DNA of 64,000 nucleotides from Strix aluco. Its lineage: Eukaryota > Chordata > Aves > Strigiformes > Strigidae. Location: the NCBI RefSeq assembly GCF_031877795.1, contig NC_133940.1:12773985-12837984 (forward strand), in the 5' to 3' direction. The translations under genes and the position numbers were made by a program. Positions 49,601 through 62,729 of the stretch are shown here, piece after piece (the stretch's first letter is position 1; each line of letters begins with the position of its first letter). The notes under the pieces are model-generated. The model had not been told where the DNA came from and searched no databases. It saw only the letters and a list, made by a program, of their open reading frames with translations.

Positions 49601-52600
49601 TGGATCCAAACAATCACAAAGAACAGTGAGGTCTGCATCATCATGGCTTTTGCTGCTGATTCTGTTGCACACTAAGACCCAAATTCTCATCATTTTTAGC
49701 ACAGAGGAGAATAAAATTAAGTTTTTCTGTCATTTCCAGCCTATATTGCAAAAAGCAGTGAATAAGATTTTATTTTTACATCTCATTATGTCCTATGGCT
49801 TTAAAGCATAACTTACTTAGCTAATTTCCTGAGTATGAGATGTTTATCTGTTCATTTGCCTGAGCAGAGTAGGAAGTAGGAAATAGGATTTTGCTGGCAG
49901 TGCTGGGCACAACTTTCTAAATTGTAAAGGCTGTTGGCTCCTTTAATCCATCTTAACTTCCTGTGATTTGTCATGAAGACACTTGCACCTCATCCCTTAG
50001 GGTATTAACCACATGTAAATATCTTTCTGAGGCCCAGTGACTGCTGAGAGGCTCTCCCAAAACAAGAGTCAATTACCTTTGTACCCCTTTGGACCCAAAG
50101 CTCCTGGCAGCCCTCTTTGTCCAGGCTCCCCTGGGGCCCCAGTCCTTCCATCCAGGATTGTGTCTGGAGGGAATGAAGGGCCTATATGTGGAAAGAAGGC
50201 AAGAAAAACCATGAGAAAGCTAGATTTCCAAGTCATTAATTACTTACAATGTCAGTTATGCAGAAATGGCACCGGATCAAACAGCAACTGTGGAAGTTAC
50301 ACAAGGAGATGGAACTTGGTTGGTATCAGAGGCTGCAGTCCTCTGCCATGTTTGCTTCTAGCTTCTCATACAGAAAAGTAAAAGCTCTCACAATGTGGAT
50401 GCAACAGAGTTTCACTCCTCTACTGCTCTACCATTACACTTTTTCAAATACTTAACAGCTGGCCAAAGAACTAACCAAACTGTGAAGAGGTTGGACAAAG
50501 AAGGACAGATGACTTAGTTCATGGCAGATGTGCCTTTACAGCTCAGGGAGAAGATGAGACTCATATGGATAGAAGTTGAAGGGACAAGCCAACATATTGG
50601 TGATTGTGCTGACTGGCTATTGCCCTTTTTATTGGCACAGAAGCTATCATATATGAGCAGTGCCTCTACTGCTGCTGGCATGGTAGAGTCATCCCCAGGG
50701 CTACCTGCCTTCTGCAGAGCTCCTAAACTTCTCATTAAGTTGCTGCAGCTCAGAATCACAGAAACATCTAGGTTGGAAAAGACCTTGAAGATCATCTAGT
50801 CCAACCATTAACGAAACACTGACCATTCTCAATTATACCATAACCCTAAGTGCTATGTCTACCTGACTCTTAAACACCTCCAGGGATGGGGACTCCACCA
50901 CCTCCCTGGGCAGCCCATTCCAACGCCCAACAACCCGTTCTGTAAAGAAATGCTTCCTAATATCCAGTCTGAACCTTCCCTGGTGCAACTTGAGGCCATT
51001 CCCTCTTGTCCTGTCGCTTGTTACTTGATTAAAGAGACTCATCCCCAGCTCTCTGTACCCTCCTTTCAGGTAGCTGTAGAGGGCGATGAGGTCTCCCCTC
51101 AGCCTCCTCTTCTCCAGACTAAACAACCCCAGTTCCCTCAGCCACTCCTCGTAGGACATGTGCTCCAGACCCATCACCAGCTTCGTTGCCCTTCTCTGGA
51201 CACGCTCGAGTCATTCAGTGTCCTTTTTGGAGTGAGGGGCCCAAAACTGAACCCAGTAATCGAGGTGCGGCCTCACCAGTGCCGAGTACAGGGGCAAGAT
51301 CACTTCCCTGTCCCTGCTGGCCACACCATTTCTGATACAAGCCAGGATGCCAATGGCCTCCTTGGCCACCTGGGCACACTGCTGGCTCATGTTCAGCCGG
51401 CTGGCAATCAACACCCCCAGGTCCCTCTCTGACTGGCAGCTCTCCACCCACTCCTCCCCAAGCCTGTAGTGCTGCTGGGGGTTGTTGTGGCCAAAGTGCA
51501 GAAAGAGACTTTTCTCAGGAAAGAGACTAAATGGCAAAAAGGTTAAGGGGACTTTCCCTGTCCCTCCTGGTGTAACTGCAAGATTATTTTCCACATTTCT
51601 TTATATGCTGAATAGAATGAAACATGAGCTGACAGAAACAGCAGTGCAAAGTGATCTAACATAATCTAAAACTACTGTGTCTGAAAACCCTTCCCCTCAG
51701 TGACAACAGTAAGATGGAGTGCTGACCAGCACCCATCTGATGTTCCATGGAAACAAACTGCAACCATCAGCTAAAAACAGCTACAAGAGCTTTAGAGACT
51801 CTGCAGAAAAATGAGCGGGATATGACCAGTGACCAGTTATTGAGAAGAGAGCACTTCTTTCTTCTCCACAGAAAATCACTTCATCAGACCATGCTCACTG
51901 GCTCCATCACTGGAGTGTGCCCTGTTTTGGAATGCTGGCTCTCAAAACAGGTTGTTTGAACTCAGTTTACAGCAGAATGGTAAAACACAAGGTTTGTGTA
52001 AAATCAACCCTTTTCATATAACACTCAGTTTCTGAGGAAAACAAAACAATGCATAATTAATTCAATCAGGGCATCCATACAAATGAACATGTAAAAATAA
52101 AATCCCATTTCCTTAGGTCTGAAAACTGTCTCTTCAAGCATCCTATCTGACTCCTGGTACCCAAAATACTTGCTCGCAAGACTAGACATTTATCCCACGT
52201 GCTCATAAAGTCACGGTCTAGTCTTTATCTAAGCCAGTAGGAGACTAGCCTAGAACTTCAGCCCTTTGTGTCATAAATTGTGTCTACACAACCTTGAGCT
52301 TCAGTCTCTCGGGCTCTGCTCTACCAATAATTAGCTGTATTTTCTTACTTCAGAGGGGTGGCTGCTGATATATATATTTAAGGTTGTGAGTTACAATCAC
52401 AACGAGGTGTCAACCAAACATTTAGGATTTACAGATGAATAATCCTCACTGGAACAGGAATAAATGATTATTTGTCTTGTTTCACTCTGAATCCAATATA
52501 AAAATAGATGTTAAAAATATACGTACGTGGTGCACCAGGCAATCCTGGTGCTCCTGGCAGACCTGGGAAACCCTCTCTGCCGGGAGTGCCTGGTAATCCA

Positions 52601-55600
52601 ATTGTTGCTCTTCCGGGTTCTCCCACTTCACCCTTCACACCTGGAATACCTGGAGACCCTCCAGGGCCCATTCCATCTAGACAACAATGACACAGTCAGC
52701 AGCTCTCCAGCAGCAAACACATCCTAGAATTTTTAATGTTATGAAAACTACTGTAGTGCACTGAACTGCAACCATGTTAGCACAGAACAATTTATAATTG
52801 TACACAAAGGAAAACTTACTAATTGGAGGCACCAACTGTATCCCATTTACACACTCCTTTGGTCATCCAAAAAACTTCACAGGGCTGCATTTAAGTCCCA
52901 TTGATCAGTTAGACAATTAACTATGTAAGACTGAGGTTTATTTATTTTCTGATTTCCTTTGAGTGAGATAATTTCCTTAGTAGTTCCTAGCCTCTAGATC
53001 ATTGCAGGCCAGGACTTCACAGATGACATTCAAGTGAAACAGAAACTTTCAAGTGAGATCTTTGATGGGACAAATGGGTTCCATCTACAGTGGGTTTATC
53101 TTGCCAATCTGTTAGCTCTCTATTGCAAATAGGAAAAGTCATTGAAAAAAAAAAAATTCAAGAATATTTGCTCTTATTTAAAATGTAGGAAATGTTCTGC
53201 CAATCAACTCATTCAAAATGGAAACCAACGAACCAACCAACCATGTACACTGCTACACCAAATATTCACACCTGAAGACTCATCTGGGCTGTAATCATTG
53301 TGGGACTAATTCTACTCCCATTCAAGTCGACATACTTGGTTTCCCTGCGAGCCACCCCTGCCTCCTATGTCTCATACAGCAGTCTGCAAATCAGCCAGTT
53401 GAAGGAGCAGGGAGAGGCTTACTCCAATACCTTCACCGTCTCCAGGCCAGTACACAGAGTCCTCTCAGCAACAAACACAGAAAACAGCCTGCTAAGAGCA
53501 CTGTTAGCAGCTGGTTTACCTCTCTCAAGGGCTGGAAACCCTGGAGCTCCTGGAAGACCTGGTAAACCACTGATCCCTTCATCTCCTGGAGAACCAGGTA
53601 TTCCCGGGTTTCCAGGGTCGCCCGGGGCACCTAGTAGACAAATACAGAGAAACAAGGAGGAAAAGCTCATAAGAATTCTGCCTGAAAGACTATGTTCAGT
53701 CACCTACCCCAGCAGCCACTGATCTCATCGACAGCAAAGGTTGCAAAGCCGTTAGCAGTAAGCCTGTTAGTCAAAGTTAACGACAACAGGAAAAATCCCT
53801 TCTGACTCGTTAGAGGTTGTTTCAAACTTGACTGCATGCAAAGGAAGAACAGGAGAGATCATACAATTTGTCCCCTTACCTTTACAGCTTCAGACACTGT
53901 TCCCATCCAGACCTCACTCAGCTGTGGTGTTAATTAAGTTCATTTTCTCAACAATATTCTTGCCACATTGAATGGCAAATTATAGCAGAATGACACTCAG
54001 AGTACCCACTTCCAAGCAACACAGGAAGCCACTTTTTCTTAGTACACTGATGACAGACACACAGCACTTCCCCATGCTCACACACAGTCAGCCTCCCAAG
54101 CACTAAATTTCATTCTGCCTTGAAACATATAATTCTGCAATGTGGGGATGAAAGGTTTAATGTAAACTCTGAAGTTATAAACATGGGACCAAACATACCT
54201 GTATGCCAACAACACAGCAATTAAAGAAAAAATAACAAGGGATGGGTTAGACCCTATACACAATGTGGAAAAGTGGTAAAATGTAGTAAGAAGGAAAGTT
54301 GGATCCGAAAAAGTGCTTTAGACAAGTTCCAAAACAAAATGGAAATGTGTACCTGAAATGACTACACCTTCCCTGTCAATAACGATAGGAGGGCCTGGGG
54401 GACCGATGTCACCTAATTCACCCTGTAGAAGAAGAGATTCATGCCACATTCAGATGGGTGATGGAAGGGAAGACTGCTTGTCAGGAAACAGACTGTATTA
54501 TGGTAGCAATGTCTGTGGTCATTCACTGACTAACCATCATTCTTTGTCTTGGTGAAGAAGTCACTTTGTTCTGCTATTCACAATCATCTGCTGTCCTGAC
54601 TTACCTACTTCCTGATGTATATACCATGTGTACTGGAGACCAGTTATCATATCGGCATATTGACCAGTATCAGGTAGATCATATTTGTTCACCTTGTGGT
54701 AAAGCAAGAGAGCTACTATGAACATACCCGTTTTCAAAAGCATTAATCACTGCAGCTATCCGTTGCCTTGGAATCCTGAATTTCAATAATAGGAACTTCC
54801 AGGAAAATGGATTCCTCCATAAAATCACCCAGGTAGAACAACCAAGTTGTGACTAACTGCAGTATCATTCCTTCCTCTTACTCTTAACACAGTATCAAAT
54901 CCCCTTTGAAACAGCAAGTGCAAAATCTGACTGTTGCCCACATTGCCATCGTATTTATAATATAAACACCATGCAGGGAGCCAAGGCAGTGCACACCTTG
55001 TTGCTTCTTCCAGTAATACTCTTCAGTGCATAAACCTGTACCTACTACTTCTTTCATGTGCACAAAAAAGCCTTTCAGTACTTGCACTTCATGTGTCTGC
55101 CAATCATATACCAATCTTGGTGGCAGATAAGTGCTTTTCACAGCAAACTGCTATCCAACCATTTTCCACCCAGTTTCCAGACGTCTGACTGCCCAAGTTG
55201 TGAGATACCCAGAAAATGTTTGCTATGCGTTGCCTATCTCCAGTACAAGAAACTGAAGACATCCTTTTCAGGCTTGTCAATACTTGTAGATCTGTGATCT
55301 AAGACTTCTCAGCCCTGGCAACTATCTTACTTACTTCCATCTAATATCACCTCAGTTGTCCAGTAAATATGGCATTGGTGTATAAAGGAGACCAGAGAGA
55401 CTACACCCACAATTGTAAGTCATGAAGTTACATGAATGAACATTGTACAGGTATTAAAATATCCGAGTGTTCATATTTCAGCAATCGTTCACTTTTATCC
55501 TTAACAATAAATGAGGAACTGAAACATACTGAAAATTACAGTGATACAGAAGTAAAGAAGAGATTTGATCGGGCAATGACATTTATTCATGCAAACATCT

Positions 55601-58600
55601 TTTAAAAATCAATGCTTTAGTATTCTCGTGTGAGAAGTTACCTTCATGCCTTCAACTCCATCCAGTCCTGGATAGCCTGGAATACCTGGATGACCCTGCA
55701 AAGTCACACAGGGGAACACTGTTACACAGTGGGACGATAAGACTGGTATTATTTGTTAGCTGAGACATCTGCAGTGCCTGGACTTGAATCACAAACCAGT
55801 TCATTGTCCTACCAAATATTTGCACAAGAAATAAAGAAAGAGAAAACTGATGGTATCAATTTCTCAGCACTCACAAAATACCAGAGCTCCTTTAGGCCTC
55901 CTTGTGCTGTAAAGATCCTGAGAACTTGTGGGTAGGCATCAGGGTGTCCAAATCAGGAGGACACCCTGGAGTTCTCACAGAACCACAGAAATGCTCATGA
56001 GGAGTCTAGAACATTATTTTCCTTGTCCCCCACACTTTTACCTCCACTCTGTTCCCCCTCCAACAAATTATTGGCACCAAAACATTTAAGGTCACACTGG
56101 GAGATCCAGCTCTCCAGCTCTCTATTTCCTGGTAGCATTTTCAGGGACACCAAAATTCCTTTCTGGGTGTGTGACTGGGACTCTACACAGAAGTGACCTA
56201 CCGTTCTCTGTTGGGTAACATTCAAGCTGGCCCAGTATGGATTGCAAATCCTACTGCAACTGCAGACAAAATGGGATATTCCAAGAGCTCTGGAGCAAGG
56301 AACCTTAACTTTAAACCTTGCCTATGATTCTGAAGTCTTGGACAGCTGTATGCCCCAATATAGCCCATACACAGTATTGCTGAGAAACTTCCCATAAAGG
56401 GCTTGGTTTTAATCATATAATTTTAAGATATAGATATGAATTCGATTATATTGAAGATACCATCACCTTCAGTATATCTTGAAAAGAACATACATAAAAC
56501 ATACAAGAAAGTGACTGAATTCCAGGCTGCAAAATGAGAATTGTATTTCTGAAAGTTGCTTTCTTGAACAACTTCTACTGCTGTACCTGCAAGTAGAAGT
56601 GCTTTAACACGTTTTCAGGCACTTGATCACCTGGCCGTTTTCACCCTCGAAAGGGGAAAAGTGGGAGGGTTGATTGTTCCAGGAGGGAATGTACAATTTC
56701 CAATCTGTGAAGGTGATCCTCTGAATACGTAGGGATAACTAGAGAGACAGTTAAAGGGATCTAGAGTTTTACATGGACTTTCTAGTTAGCTCTCACTACT
56801 TTAATAAGGCAGGTGCATTCATCCATCAGAGAACTTAGAGCCACTAGATAAGGAAGTCAGTAGATCTTAAACAGTTAGACAGCTTCTGTAACTGTAAGTA
56901 CAGTTAAAAATAAAAGAAATTTTACCTTTCTCCCTGGAAACCCATCAGATCCATCCAGTCCCAAAAGACCCTAGAACAGCAAAAAAACATTAAGTTTCAG
57001 AGGCTCCATCTCAGTCTGCTCTTATTATCTCGGCACCAAAGAATGAAAAGGTAAAACTTTCAAAAGGAGAAGCTACCACTGATTTTCCATATCTCCCAAA
57101 TATTAACAACCATAATTGAAAGAATTCAGCAGAATAAATAATAAAAGAAGTTGCATCTTCTTTAGCCATTGTCTTTCTAATTGGCAGTTCAAGTTAAATA
57201 AATCATGGTGTCTCAACTTACTAGGAAGTTAGGGAGGAAGTTTGTCATTATAAAACCATGAAACTTAATGCAATCAAGACTTTCTATCCTGACAATTTAT
57301 TCTGCACATGCAGAACAGAATGCCTTGGTCTTCCTGTTGTGTATAAGCACGTCTCTGCAGGGTCATAGTGGTTTGAGGAATCTATGGCTGGTGTATGACT
57401 GAGCATGCTGTTAACTCCCACATTCATTGACTACTTAGACCAACATCTATTGTCAGCTTGCCCATTCCTTCCCCAAACATCTATCTGTGTTCTCTCATGG
57501 CTGGTTCTAGGACTGGTTAAGAGCTACCTGAAGCTCCTGCAAGGCCTCTTTATTATCTTCATTTGGACCTCCTGCAAGCTTCCTTTTCTGTGAAGCTTTC
57601 AAAAAAATTGGAAAAACACAGACCCTGCAGTATCAAGACCTCCACTAAATACTTTCGGTTGATTTTCCTAGACTGCCTTGCCTGTATACATTTTTTATCT
57701 CATCTTTAATCTGAGACTTTATTGAGATAAGAACTATCTATTGGTTCTGTTGTTGTATGGCACTGGCTACTATAGGACCCATTCCTATGTCTGAGATTCC
57801 TACATGCTTTGGAAATGCTTCTGTTGATGAAAGGCCCACTTCATGTGTTTGAGAACAGGCATTTAAGGACTTGATAAAGTTACCTACCCTGCCACCCGGT
57901 AAGCCAGGCACACCTTTTTCTCCTTTTTCTCCAGCACCTCCAAAGCCCTGAAGAAAAATGTCAACATTAAATCTGTGATCAGTTTGGAATTGAATAGCAC
58001 AGCCCTAAGACAAAATGAGCACAAACCTATCTATTAATATAAATAGTACAACAGAGAGACAAGGGGAACTGTTTCTGCAGGGACTCTTTTGTCCCAGAAA
58101 GAAAATCTGTATCAACTAGACTTGGCAATATGTGCAGTACATTATCTTCTTCATTCCCCATGACTTCCATCCATTTAAACCATAGCACATCTCTCAGGAA
58201 CAAATGCAAATAACCCCATGCTATAAACAGTGAAGTCCTGCCACTGTATTGTATTCTACATTTAGAAATTATTTGAAATCTAATTTCTTAACAGAAGCAG
58301 CTCAAGGGAGTGCTCAGAGCACCCTTTTTCATTTCTAAAGCCTAAGAATGACACAAAATGAGCATTTTCATGCACAACATTTGGAAATGTTTGGTGGTTT
58401 TCCCAGTCAGCAAGAACTATCAAATCCAGAGATAGAACACCAGGATTTAATTTCAGTAAGAGTTACAGTAGTTAAGCAATTTTCAGGCTTCAGTCTTGAA
58501 ATACCTTATGGTTGTGGTTAAGTTCATACATATGTTCAACCCCACCAGCTTCAATGGGTCTCTTGTGATGCATAAAGCTAAACATGCACATAATGGAACA

Positions 58601-61600
58601 TGTCCAGAAAGACTAATAACAAACTGTACTTCACGTACAGGTTTTTCTCACACGCCTTTACTGAGAACATCTGTACGTTGAAGAAACTGGCAAACAATTT
58701 ATCTTATTAGTCAGAAGTTCCACAAAATATTTATTCCCTAAACTTATCGAAATAACCTGTGTTTACAAAAGGTTATAAGCTGGGAAATAGCTCTCTGGAA
58801 TCCAGGGATAAATTGTTGTTCTTGATTCATACAGAGCAGATGCTACACATTCCTGAGTTTACGAGCACTAATGTTAAACAGCTCATTTTAAAACTGGATA
58901 TATATATAGAGACAGAAAGATCTGCATGAGCTTTACAGCTTTAAAGTAAAATAACAAAAAATATGTTTAGACATAATTAAAGGGGAAAAAAAGGATTTTT
59001 TAAAAAAAAATATGTCTAGCTCTCTGTGGGACATCAAGAAACACTGCCATCAAGTGGCCATGTAAAGAGTATGTCCACTTGCAGGTCTCTGCAAACTGCA
59101 GGTTACATGTACTGAGATGATGGCTGCTTTGTAACGTCTATGGTGGGACAGCTTTATCTTCTTTGTATCTCCAGGACAAAAAACTATCAGATTACAGTCA
59201 CACACTTCAGAAAGCCTTGTGGACATTTTTATCAGATTTTCAAAGTACTGTGGTGCCTAAAATCTCCTGTAGAGACTTTGTGAGCTATTCAGAGGGTGCT
59301 AAACCATCTAACTCGTGTTAGTCATGTATTAAAACCTGTCCTCTGTCCTTACCGGCATGCCAGGCAATCCTTTGTCTCCAGGGAATCCTTGAGGGCCTGG
59401 CTCACCCTGACAAGGGGAAGAGGTAAACACAATAAATCACTGTGCCCTTGAAAGCAAGGCTTTCCCCAATCCACCCGTCATGCTTCTGACTCCTAAAGTA
59501 AGGCCTTGTAATTTGTCAGCAAGTATACTCAATTTGTGTCATCATGTGCCAGATACAGTGTCTCTCAGCACAGTGCTGGTACATGCAACAGATTGTCTGT
59601 GACCACTTCCCGTGGCTTCAAAGACCACTACTTGGGAACTGTTCTCCACTGCTAGAAGTCAAACCAGAAGCATTTCATATCGTCATCTAGGGAATTGGAA
59701 CATGCACACTACTTCGTGGAAAGAAGCAAAATAATACATGATGACATAGCATAGTATCTTCACAATCCTGCTTATAAATTCAAGAGTGAGCCAAAAGGAA
59801 TGGCATTTGTTTGAATCTCACCTCACACTAATGTAACTCCACCAAGTAAGGCAATATCTCTTATGACTTATGCAGGGGCTTAGGCAAGCCTAGACTGGGC
59901 TCCCGAACCAGCCTGTATAGGTCCCAGATTAATTCAGTATGCCTAAATTTCATGTGTGTAGAGAGTCTTTAACTCAAGATCCATACAGCTTTTACAAAAA
60001 CACTGATGAGCTAAATACGTATCTCAGTAACCGGGATAACAAAGTAAAGGAGAGAAATCTGACTATTTCAGAGTAGTGTGCATCATAGCCAAATAAAAAA
60101 AGCTGAAGTTTTTTATTTATTTTTCTAAATGGATTTGAGTTTTTTGCTTCAGTTGACACAATTTCACAGGTCTAACAGAATCAAACTACAGTTCATTTAT
60201 TTTTAGGTTTAATGATGAAAAGCTTTAAATAGCTTTCAGATTTCTCCTTCAGAGAAGTATGGATTCTCCAGTGGTCCACAATGCTCTGAGCCAAGAATAT
60301 TTTTATTCAATAGCCATCTGGCAGATTAAACTAGTACATAAAATTATTTTGATTTGGGAATATAACATCGCTCGCTGTCCAGCATTTTCATTCATCCTTG
60401 AACAAAGAAGCATGGGAAGAAAAAGAGTTCATAAACTGAATTTACAGACCTTTTCTCCTTGCTTCCCTTTTGGAAATCCCATGAATTCCAGTATTCCAGT
60501 GGATGGTGGGGGACCTGGAGGGCCAGGCAGCCCTACATCACCCTATTGGCAAAAGAGGAAGCTATTTAACACAGGCAGAACATGTTTGATTTCCTATGAA
60601 AGTGGCTTGCGAATCAGAAAAAAGCCACTCTAATTATATCCCACATCCATAATATCTGTGTGCCCGAATGCTGGCACAGGAGTTTGGTCACGGAAGTCAA
60701 AAGATCAGACTGAAAATTAAGATGAACAAAATGTATTAAATCTGTTTCAGAAGAGCTCTGGATATAAAACATGGCAAGGAAAAAAACCCAAAAAACGCAC
60801 AGCTTTTGTATCAACAGGAAAACATTCCAGAAAAACTTTGAGGAGAAATATGAAAGAAAAGAAGACAAGAAACAATTAGAAATGTAGAATGCTGAGAACT
60901 GATTTTAACAGCAGTAGAATCAAGTCCCAAGCTGAGAACTTTGAGAAGCCCCATTATGCCAGTGTAAATTCTCATACACACTGCAGGACACTCATTTAGG
61001 ATAGCAAGACTATAGATTACACATCAGCTGATCCAAAGAATATTATGAACATCAAAAAGAATGAAGTCAGTAGAATAATTCGATACAAGAGGTGAGGGTC
61101 CAAAGAAACTGACAGACAAATTCAAAAGATGTCTAAGACCACATGTCTCTAACCATGAAAATATGGCATAGAATTGAGATTTTCCCGTTCTCCCTCTTCA
61201 TCCAGAAAAAGCTCCCATCCTTTTTTTGTGTACCAACAGATAAGGAACAGCAAGACTCTTTAGTATTTGGACTGTCAATCAGTCCAAGAGAAGAAAAGGA
61301 AAAGGAAAAGAGGAAAATACTAGAATCTAGTCACTTCCTAGAGGATCAAGCTATGACGAAACACTGGAGTATTATTCCATGCTCCTTCCATTTCACCTAC
61401 CTTTTCTCCTTTCTCTCCTTGAAAGCCTAATCCCATGTTACCCTAGGAGACAAAAAACCAATGATGAATCAATAATAAACCAACAGCAACAATAGCATCA
61501 TTATCATTTATGCCCACAACACTGTTAAAAAAGCCAACCATCAGGTGTAGAAAGAAGACAGGAAAAATAGGTACTTACTTTTGGACCTGGTGGCCCAGGG

Positions 61601-62729
61601 GGACCCATTGGACCCTAAATGTGAACAAGATCAAGATTTTACTTCTTTTGACTTAATTAGGATGCACACAACTAGAGCAATGCTGGGATCTGCACTGGTA
61701 CCCGAACTTTCATCTCTTGCCCCCAAAGCAAAAGTAACTGACACACGTGATCTTCAAGTCTCCACATCTATAATAGACAGCATAGCCCTTTGGTACTGTG
61801 GTTAAATTTAAAAGCAACAAACATGTAGTTCGTTTTTACCTCTGTCCAACAGAAACTCTCTTGTAGTATCTCGAAAAAGCAACTCTTTAACATATTTCAT
61901 GATGACAAACGCTCCAAACATGCAGAGGTCAGCATATTCCCTCTCATCCTAAGACGAGGAAGTGCTCAGAATAGTATAATGTAGTGTCTGTAGACAGCAC
62001 TCTAGGCTTTTGCTGGAGCCCTCATTCATGATTGCTGCTCTGAACAAGACTCCAGAGAGAAGCCTTCCCTCTTGTGACTAGATTAAACTCTCTAAATTCA
62101 TGTATTCCATGCCTGAAGTCCTTTCAGATGCGCACACGCTTTTGCTTATTGTCATGAAACAAATGTAGATAAGGAGGGAAAACTGCCAACATTTTGAACT
62201 GTTCTATCAGGTCTCTTACCTGCAAACCTGGTAATCCTATGGGGCCTGCAGAGCCTACTGGACCTGGAAAACCTTTTGGGCCCTGTAAGAAGAACATAGG
62301 ACAAATACAGAATGTGTGGCACGCACCACATCAAACCCCAGCCAAAGACAAAGTGAGTCTCAGGAAACATTAAGTAATATCCCCTAATTAAATATGCCAA
62401 TTCAAATACTATAACAATCCATTTTATATTATTAGATGTGTTTTGAAAATCAAAGTTACAGAGTTCATGGTAGAAAGGAGTTTGATTTGAAAAAGGAATA
62501 GCAAAAATCTCACTTCCTCTACCATAATGTGGATCCAATCATACCATTACAAAGCTGAAATTGCTCATGCTATGGGTATCACACATGTAAATACATGGCC
62601 CACTAATTTGAAAAATGTCCCTGAGATCCAATACATGAAAAATTACCTACTTATATGCTTTAAAATCATTATTCCCCAAATTAAATAACTTACAGAAATT
62701 CCATCCAATCCAGGAAGACCATTTTCTCC
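24034..62729 (-). CDS. COL4A6: COL4A6, collagen type IV alpha-6 chain (3' 38 coding exons; 5' end outside window)
   Basis: Minus-strand exons, 5' to 3': 62694-62729, 62220-62282, 61579-61614, 61401-61442, 60450-60542, 59353-59406, 57888-57947, 56926-56970, 55642-55695, 54353-54422, 53520-53630, 52527-52676, 50077-50181, 49015-49175, 47876-48055, 47099-47282, 41929-42000, 41419-41526, 40085-40306, 39682-39843, 37527-37697, 36700-36843, 36294-36419, 35799-35980, 35467-35530, 34860-34934, 34348-34455, 33070-33177, 32586-32657, 31189-31314, 30713-30829, 29688-29849, 28619-28717, 28195-28341, 26396-26512, 25439-25630, 24919-25205, 24034-24294. They sum to 4,566 bases (1,521 residues plus TAG), with phases agreeing throughout. 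Human alpha-6 has 1,691 residues, so about 170 N-terminal residues lie past 64000. The chain forms alpha5-alpha5-alpha6 basement-membrane trimers. Gly-X-Y repeats carry many interruptions. The NC1 sequence (ending [10 protein letters not shown], with [10 protein letters not shown]) identifies alpha-6 rather than alpha-2 or alpha-4. Confidence 0.96.
25631..28194 (-). other. COL4A6: COL4A6 introns around the 26396-26512 exon
   Basis: Apart from the collagen exon at 26396-26512 and the LTR relic described separately, I see no gene. Short open frames here have no support. Confidence 0.7.
27180..27626 (+). mobile_element. Probable solo LTR of an endogenous retrovirus (fossil)
   Basis: About 450 bases with LTR layout: a TATA box (TATAAATA at 27470-27477), a poly(A) signal AATAAA about 80 bases further on, then a pyrimidine-rich U5-like end. 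No internal retroviral genes are seen, so it looks like a solo LTR left by recombination. A 5-base direct repeat TGGGA flanks it (27175-27179 and 27627-27631), a length compatible with ERVL-like elements, but the boundaries are uncertain. Family not recognised. It is old enough to have lost clean ends. It lies in a COL4A6 intron, antisense to that gene. Confidence 0.5.
28342..33069 (-). other. COL4A6: COL4A6 introns between collagen exons 28.6-33.1 kb
   Basis: Introns of about 0.3-1.3 kb separate the exons listed in the gene entry. No repeat family or RNA gene is recognised. Plus-strand open frames opposite exons (for example 29498-30019) read collagen-like only because the complement of Gly-Pro codons is again Pro/Gly-rich. 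Confidence 0.7.
33765..34213 (+). mobile_element. CR1 LINE, 5'-truncated 3' end
   Basis: About 450 bases coding on the + strand the C-terminal end of CR1 ORF2 ([20 protein letters not shown], then RTRGDG- and VAQRSCG-like pieces in shifted frames), followed by the typical CR1 tail (TGGAACTAGATGATCTTTA) and end repeats TTCTATGATTCTA at 34201-34213. The reverse transcriptase core is absent, so the copy is dead. It is inserted antisense in a COL4A6 intron. CR1 is the dominant LINE family of birds. Confidence 0.93.
37698..39681 (-). other. COL4A6: COL4A6 intron, 2.0 kb
   Basis: AT-rich intron with no recognised repeat or exon. An open frame at 38315-38524 has simple lysine/arginine-rich composition and no family resemblance. 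Confidence 0.7.
40585..40598 (+). promoter_or_regulatory. CTCF-like motif
   Basis: TCACTAGATGGCAG agrees with the CTCF core (CCASYAGRKGGCRS) at all but the first base. It is intronic in COL4A6. A single motif match is weak evidence for occupancy. Confidence 0.35.
42001..47098 (-). other. COL4A6: Largest COL4A6 intron in the window, 5.1 kb
   Basis: AT-rich, without a CR1, LTR or exon that I can recognise. Contains a short direct duplication at 45023-45065. Open frames up to about 100 codons have no Gly-X-Y pattern and no splice context. Confidence 0.7.
45023..45065 (+). repeat. Short direct repeat, period 27 bases
   Basis: AAAATTATATAAGCAA occurs twice, 27 bases apart, in the largest COL4A6 intron. 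Probably a local duplication. Confidence 0.75.
50750..51515 (-). mobile_element. CR1 LINE, 5'-truncated, about 0.77 kb
   Basis: On the minus strand this encodes the C-terminal part of CR1 ORF2: [20 protein letters not shown] and [20 protein letters not shown] in one frame, then [20 protein letters not shown] and [18 protein letters not shown] in another. The 3' tail near 50750-50810 is the usual CR1 end (TTGGACTAGATGATCTTCAA, then TTTCTGTGATT). The N-terminal part and the catalytic core of the reverse transcriptase are missing. It has the same orientation as COL4A6, unlike the copy at 33.8 kb. The upper edge is approximate. Confidence 0.93.
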
